Of a DNA stretch of 64,000 nucleotides, positions 46,674-64,000 are shown piece by piece. How positions within the stretch are numbered: position 1 is the first letter of the stretch; every line of letters starts with the position of its first letter. The translations under genes were made by a program, and so were the position numbers. The DNA comes from Hormiphora californensis (lineage: Eukaryota > Ctenophora > Tentaculata > Cydippida > Pleurobrachiidae): contig CM035362.1 of NCBI GenBank assembly GCA_020137815.1, forward strand, positions 2,202,729 through 2,266,728. The letters run 5' to 3'. The notes beneath the pieces were generated by a model, which was given only the letters and a program-made list of their open reading frames with translations, searched no databases and was not told the origin of the DNA.

Positions 46674-48769
46674 GAAACTGAAAGCTGTCGACACCTGATA
46701 CAAGATGAAATTTTCCAAAAATGAATTCCTTTTTCTTTCATGTTATAAAGTATAAAGGAAGCTGATATATGTTATAAGGAAAGCATACATAATACAATCT
46801 CTTTCTGGCCGTGGCGCCGACCCGATATAAGCACATTGCCGCTTTTGAGAATCAAAACGGGGTCTAGCTTGGATATTGACACCTGGCGCGACCCCCCGCA
46901 CCCTCCGCGCCAGGTGTCTATGTCACCAAAGGTCTAGCATGGTCGGACAAGCTTGTTCACAAGAAAGAGAAGGACGTGTCTGCAGCAGCAGGTCTTATAA
47001 TTATACCAATTTCTCCTGGCACACTGTGACATTTCTTGTGCCGTGTCTACAATTCTCCCACAGCTTTTTCTTTTCTCCCCTTTCAGCTCTTGCTTCCTTA
47101 ATTTACGTGTATCACAAGACTATTGCAGTTCAGCAAATTCCATGTATTTATCTCCTTCTCTTTTAGGGTAGCTGTATGCACATACAACTTCATACGGGCT
47201 GGGAATGATATCAATCGTCCGTTGTACTATGTGACGATTCGGAATCACATAGAGCCGGTAGACTAAATAATAACACCTAAAACACAACGCAAGAACTGTA
47301 ATTTTGGGGCTGTCAGAGCATTGGGCCAATGCCATTGGCCTGACAGTTTTGGCGCCAAAATGAAAGTTCTGTACAATTATATAGTCGTTAAAACAGTAAA
47401 CTGTAAAGTGTAACACTGTCACACCGAGTACACAAACAAAGTTGCAAAATAAAATTATAATTTTGTCCTAAATGCATCCATTATAGAAAGTGGCCAGGTA
47501 GATGAATTAACGCCCTATCCGCATGTCATAAATTTCCGTAATTCAGGGCATGTCCGGCGCCTCAGTGGGCACACGAATCATTATATGGAAGTGTGACAGA
47601 AAAGAAAATTATATTTTCTGACACTATCCTGCCAGCAGTGCGGACACGGCAAATTAGGGATGGTGAGAAATAGCGAGAAAAGTATATGTGGGAGAGGAGC
47701 TGTTGGGAGTGAGAGGGATGGGACGCCTCCATGCTGTTTGTGGCTAACAGCAGAGATAGGCACAGTTGTCAATTATACAGACATGGATTATAGAGATATG
47801 GAGAGACAAAGAAAGTTGACAGAGGGGCGGTGGTGGAGGCCAAGATGGTGAACTAGAAAATGGATGAGGTTTCAACAGCAGCTATCCGGACCAGATGATG
47901 CTGGCCCAACAAGATCAGGTGGTGGTTTTGTGGTGGATTTCGTGGTGGATTTCGATTCGTGCTTTGGAACTGATTGCTGGTTCGTGAGTTAAGGACCCGA
48001 ATTAAACATTTTGGAAGCGTTCATTTTGTTATTTCGTGAATCGTATTTTTTGTCCGCGTCTGAAAAATACGATACGTTTTGCAAATGTGAAATTTACTCG
48101 TGGTTGACATAGTCTAACAGTAGCTGCCTGGCAAGGTCAGCTTGTTTGGACAACAGACTCAGAACAGAAAGTCACTGTCTGGCGCCGCCGACCCGATCTG
48201 ATTGGGGTATGGGCGCCGCCATACAGGAGAGTCAGAGAATTTAAAGTGAAACATAGAGTTAGGGTCTGCATCTGATCAGTTGAGTTGGAATGGACCAGGA
48301 AACGTCTGGGATATCACCTCCGATTACCTGAGGTAATACCTCCCCAGTTCCCACACAAATCTCAAATCGAAACGCAAGGATTTATTGAATTAAAACAGTT
48401 AAAACACAATACTCCACATTGCAGATACGCTTCCTATCACACATTCTGGTAATAATTATCTCTCTTTAAAACACTATTTAATTAGTATAGTAGGACTCTA
48501 GTATGAGGTAGGTATACAGCTGTGATACAACAATACAATACATATCTGTACATTTACAGCCCGTATAATAACACATGATAATATCGCAGAAAGTAAACTA
48601 CAATTTCTTGAACTACAAGTTCACCTAGTTACAAATACAATGATTGCCTAGTTCACTAATGACCATGTCAGTTACCCTATATCTTCCATCTTTATCAATA
48701 TAAGTCCCTTCGAATCCAGCTCCAGGGACCAAGTTACCACGACCTGACTGTGTAAAATATTAAACCACA
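46674..48769. other. Intergenic, no gene recognised
   Basis: Holds a decayed hAT-like MITE (46805-46865), a degenerate hairpin (about 47290-47371, GAACTGTAATTTTGG against its complement), the intact MITE at 48175-48226 and AT-rich DNA. Nothing supports the short ORFs. Confidence 0.5.
48175..48226. mobile_element. 52-bp hAT-like MITE
   Basis: CTGTCTGGCGCCGCCGACC to GGCGCCGCCATACAG, flanked by GAAAGTCA and GAGAGTCA, an 8-bp target duplication with one mismatch. Same family as 9017-9078. Confidence 0.8.
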
Positions 48770-60939
<12,170 letters not shown>

Positions 60940-61540
60940 GGTGTGTGTGTGGGGGATTGTAGGTGCTATAGGAAGGGTGGTTAGTTTAGTTCGGGGTCGC
61001 CGAGTCATGGTGTGTGTGTGGGGGATTGTAGGTGCTATATAAGGGAGTGTGGTTATGTAATAGTTAGTTAGGTTGATATCAGTCTAGTTGGAAGTGGAAG
61101 AGAGCCCTGGGAGGGGAGTGGGCAGACGTTCCAGAGTCAAAACTGAGTGAAAGACAGTTGTTGTTGTATAACAGTTAAAAGAACATTTAAAAACAATAAA
61201 TATTTTGCTGAAAATGGAAAAATAACTTCTCTCTCTTAGTGCGAAAAATAAATAGATCTCTTTTGATAAATCATTAAAATAAACTACATCTGCCACAAAT
61301 AGAGTAAATTTGTTGAGTGATGATTTGAAAATGAAAGAACGTGATGTGCTACTTCAACTTTAGTTTTCAGTTTGACTGTATAGAACATCTACCACAGTCA
61401 CGGCGCATTCTTAAATAAACTCTGGAATAATCTTCTTCACAGTTTTGCACTAGTACTAGATAGTGGGGTGAATAACACTTCATACTTTATATTTTCCTCT
61501 AACGTACGGTGAGAACGGGGTCGAGCAATTTAGAACTTCA
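60940..61540. other. 5' flank of the dynamin-like gene, short tandem duplication
   Basis: CCGAGTCATGGTGTGTGTG-TGGGGGATTGTAGGTGCTATA appears at 60932-60972 and again at 60998-61039, so the start-codon region is duplicated in tandem. The rest up to the 38-bp array is AT-rich with no gene seen. Confidence 0.6.
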
Positions 61541-63134
61541 TACGTTAACCAGGCTACACCTTGCACGGGGGTGTATCACACGTTAACCAGGCTACACCTT
61601 GCACGGGGGTGTATCACACGTTAACCAGGCTACACCGTGCACGGGGGTGTATCACACGTTAACCAGGCTACACCGTGCACGGGGGTGTATCACACGTTAA
61701 CCAGGCTACACCTTGCACGGGGGTGTATCACACGTTAACCAGGCTACACCGTGCACGGGGGTGTATCACACGTTAACCAGGCTACACCGTGCACGGGGGT
61801 GTATCACACGTTAACCAGGCTACACCTTGCACGGGGGTGTATCACACGTTAACCAGGCTACACCGTGCACGGGGGTGTATCACACGTTAACCAGGCTGCA
61901 CCGTGCACGGGGGTGTATCACACGTTAACCAGGCTACACCTTGCACGGGGGTGTATCACACGTTAACCAGGCTACACCGTGCACGGGGGTGTATCACACG
62001 TTAACCAGGCTACACCTTGCACGGGGGTGTATCACACGTTAACCAGGCTACACCGTGCACGGGGGTGTATCACACGTTAACCAGGCTACACCTTGCACGG
62101 GGGTGTATCACACGTTAACCAGGCTACACCTTGCACGGGGGTGTATCACACGTTAACCAGGCTACACCTTGCACGGGGGTGTAACACACGTTAACCAGGC
62201 TACACCTTGCACGGGGGTGTATCATACGTTAACCAGGCTACACCTTGCACGGGGGTGCATCACACGTTAACCAGACTACACCTTGCACGGGGGTGTATCA
62301 TACGTTAACCAGGCTACACCTTGCACGGGGGTGTATCACACGTTAACTAGGCTACACCTTGCACGGGGGTGTATCACACGTTAACCAGGCTACACCTTGC
62401 ACGGGGGTGTATCACACGTTAACCAGGCTACACCTTGCACGGGGGTGTATCACACGTTAACCAGGCTACACCTTGCACGGGGGTGTATCATACGTTAACC
62501 AGGCTACACCTTGCACGGGGGTGTATCACACGTTAACCAGGCTACACCTTGCACGGGGGTTTATCACACGTTAACCAGGCTACACCTTGCACGGGGGTGT
62601 ATCACACGTTAACCAGGCTACACCTTGCACGGGGGTGTATCATACGTTAACCAGGCTACACCGTGCACGGGGGTGTATCACACGTTAACCAGGCTACACC
62701 GTGCACGGGGTGTATCACACGTTAACCAGGCTACACCTTGCACGGGGGTGTATCATACGTTAACCAGGCTACACCTTGCACGGGGGTGTATCACACGTTA
62801 ACCAGGCTACACCGTGCACGGGGGTGTATCATACGTTAACCAGGCTACACCTTGCACGGGGGTGTATCACACGTTAACCAGGCTACACCGTGCACGGGGG
62901 TGTATCACACGTTAACCAGGCTACACCTTGCACGGGGGTGTATCATACGTTAACCAGGCTACACCTTGCACGGGGGTGTATCACACGTTAACCAGGCTAC
63001 ACCTTGCACGGGGGTGTATCACACGTTAACCAGGCTACACCGTGCACGGGGGTGTATCACACGTTAACCAGGCTACACCTTGCACGGGGGTGTATCACAC
63101 GTTAACCAGGCTACACCGTGCACGGGGGTGTATC
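61541..63134. repeat. 38-bp minisatellite, about 42 copies
   Basis: Unit CGTTAACCAGGCTACACC followed by TTGCACGGGGGTGTATCACA. The main variants are ACCTTGCAC or ACCGTGCAC and ATCACACG or ATCATACG; G and T types are mixed at the left and T predominates in the middle. The right end merges into a Kelch-like exon read on the minus strand. There are no spacers, so it is not a CRISPR array. Confidence 0.95.
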
Positions 63135-63184
63135 ATAGCAGGGACCTCGTTCCAGGTGTCTGAGTGGACATCGTACCTGTAAAC
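63095..63184 (-). pseudogene. Kelch-repeat exon fragment opening the minisatellite
   Basis: After an acceptor (CTGCAG at 63190-63185) the minus strand reads VYRYDVHSDTWNEVPAM and then, inside the repeat, IHPRARCSLVNV before TGA. Tyr-Asp-x5-Trp-x2-Val-Pro-x-Met and the later PRARCSL fit the Kelch blade consensus. The second part is the 38-bp unit itself, so the array seems to have grown from this exon and truncated it. Adjacent Kelch exons were not found in the window. Confidence 0.55.
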
Positions 63185-63601
63185 CTGCAGTAAGGAGACA
63201 GGGTGGTTAGAAATTAGTTGACATCGTACCTAATATCTTAGAGAGTGCGATTTCGGACTGTTTGTGACAACTAAAACAGGCTAGCCTAGGCTTAGATTAA
63301 ATCCACGAACCAACCCCAAACCGTTTCCGTGTTTTGTGATGTTCAAAGATGGGCGGTGAGCAGCTAGTGGTGATCAGTAGTTAGTAGTAAGTGGGTGTAG
63401 GGGATGTAAGCGGTAAGGGTTGGGGGAGGTAGTGGTGATCAAGTGAAATATTTCTATTGTACGAAAAAAAACAAGAAAACTCAAAGATAATGGAAATACT
63501 AAAACACTTAGTAATCATATCAATTGATTGTTTGAATTTTAGTAATGCCAAATCGTCGTTTTCTTTAACTGTATGTACTGACATCCGGGGCCGCCACATA
63601 A
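63185..63601. other. No gene seen
   Basis: Between the Kelch fragment and the LDLa exon. ACATCGTACCT occurs at 63168 and 63221. No ORF of interest. Confidence 0.4.
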
Positions 63602-63975
63602 TTAACAGTTATACCAAGCTTCATCTGACTCGTCCTGGCAATCTGGTTCTCCATCACAGAGCCAATATTTATTAATACATTCCCTGTTATCACAGGTCCA
63701 TTGACTCTCCGAGCAGCCACAGTCAGTCTCATCGCTGGAGCAGTCCACGATACCATCACACCACCAGACATGCCGGATACACTCTCCATCAGAACACCCT
63801 TTCTCCCCAGGGGAACATGATGGCTCAACGCATATAAATTCGTCTGACCCATCTTCACAATAATTCCACCCATCGCACACTTTATCGACAGGGACACATC
63901 TACCGTTTGGGCACCTCCTCCCAGAAGGACAACAGCCAAGTATACCCTCGGGACAATCATAAAAAGCCTCCGAGG
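63602..63975 (-). CDS. LDL-receptor class A domain protein, last exon
   Basis: An acceptor (ATCATAG) at 63978-63976 opens an exon of 374 bases ending in TAA at 63602-63604; the rest of the gene is right of the window. It encodes three LDLa modules with the calcium-binding acidic C-termini CDGWNYCEDGSDEF, CDGIVDCSSDETDC and CDGEPDCQDESDEAW, each with six Cys. The protein stops right after the third, so this part is extracellular and any membrane anchor would lie upstream. LDLa proteins bind lipoproteins or other ligands; this one cannot be assigned further. Confidence 0.88.
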
Positions 63976-64000
63976 CTATGATACAATAAACGAAGATGAG

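Noticed and set aside
61541-63134. CRISPR-like regular array
   Set aside because: Units abut with no unique spacers, the genome is animal, and the unit matches a Kelch exon; it is a minisatellite.

Overview
This window is animal nuclear DNA: intron-rich genes with GT-AG introns and metazoan families (beta-tubulin, rhodopsin-class GPCRs, CCP/sushi, LDL-receptor class A, Ig, Kazal and von Willebrand D domains, Kelch). Compact introns and a heavy load of short palindromic elements fit an early-branching or marine invertebrate such as a sponge, placozoan or cnidarian. I cannot name the species. I saw no rRNA, tRNA, CRISPR array or bacterial operon.

Layout, left to right: a nearly complete divergent beta-tubulin gene (minus, 25-3011); a possible small secreted-peptide gene (plus, 5729-7154) with a 30-bp minisatellite in its intron; a four-EF-hand calcium sensor (plus, 10135-11388); a seven-exon GPCR (minus, 12056-14315); about 7.6 kb of gene-poor, repeat-rich DNA; a secreted Ig/Kazal/vWD protein (minus, 21930-26444) with a 1.57-kb foldback element in one intron; two tandem copies of a secreted gene with a doubled unnamed domain followed by 3 or 5 CCP exons (plus, 29594-32279 and 33025-39070); a second multi-exon GPCR (minus, 39627-44239); an AlkB-type dioxygenase ORF (plus, 45318-46673); a membrane-anchored dynamin/EHD-like GTPase (minus, 48770-60939) whose 8.1-kb second intron contains two further GPCR genes on opposite strands (53205-54250 and 56513-58005); a 42-copy 38-bp array that appears to grow out of a Kelch exon (61541-63184); and the last exon of an LDLa protein (63602-63975).

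The strongest non-gene signal is the density of inverted-repeat DNA. Several 0.5-1.6 kb elements are almost entirely palindromic (23983-25547, 27983-29322, 33960-34714, 35504-36580, 50890-51407, 58340-59937), and there are at least five MITE families with recognisable target duplications (8-bp hAT-like, TA pogo-like, TTAA piggyBac-like and two of unknown type). The tandem CCP duplication supplies empty and occupied sites, so some insertions can be dated relative to it. Two small MITEs landed on splice donors and duplicated them.

The region around 53-58 kb looks poorly sequenced: a homopolymer-bloated stretch (54.5-55.8 kb) lies between two GPCRs whose reading frames are each broken by single extra bases.

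Exon coordinates come from reading splice consensus and codon phase by eye. In most genes every exon junction keeps phase, which is the main support for the models.
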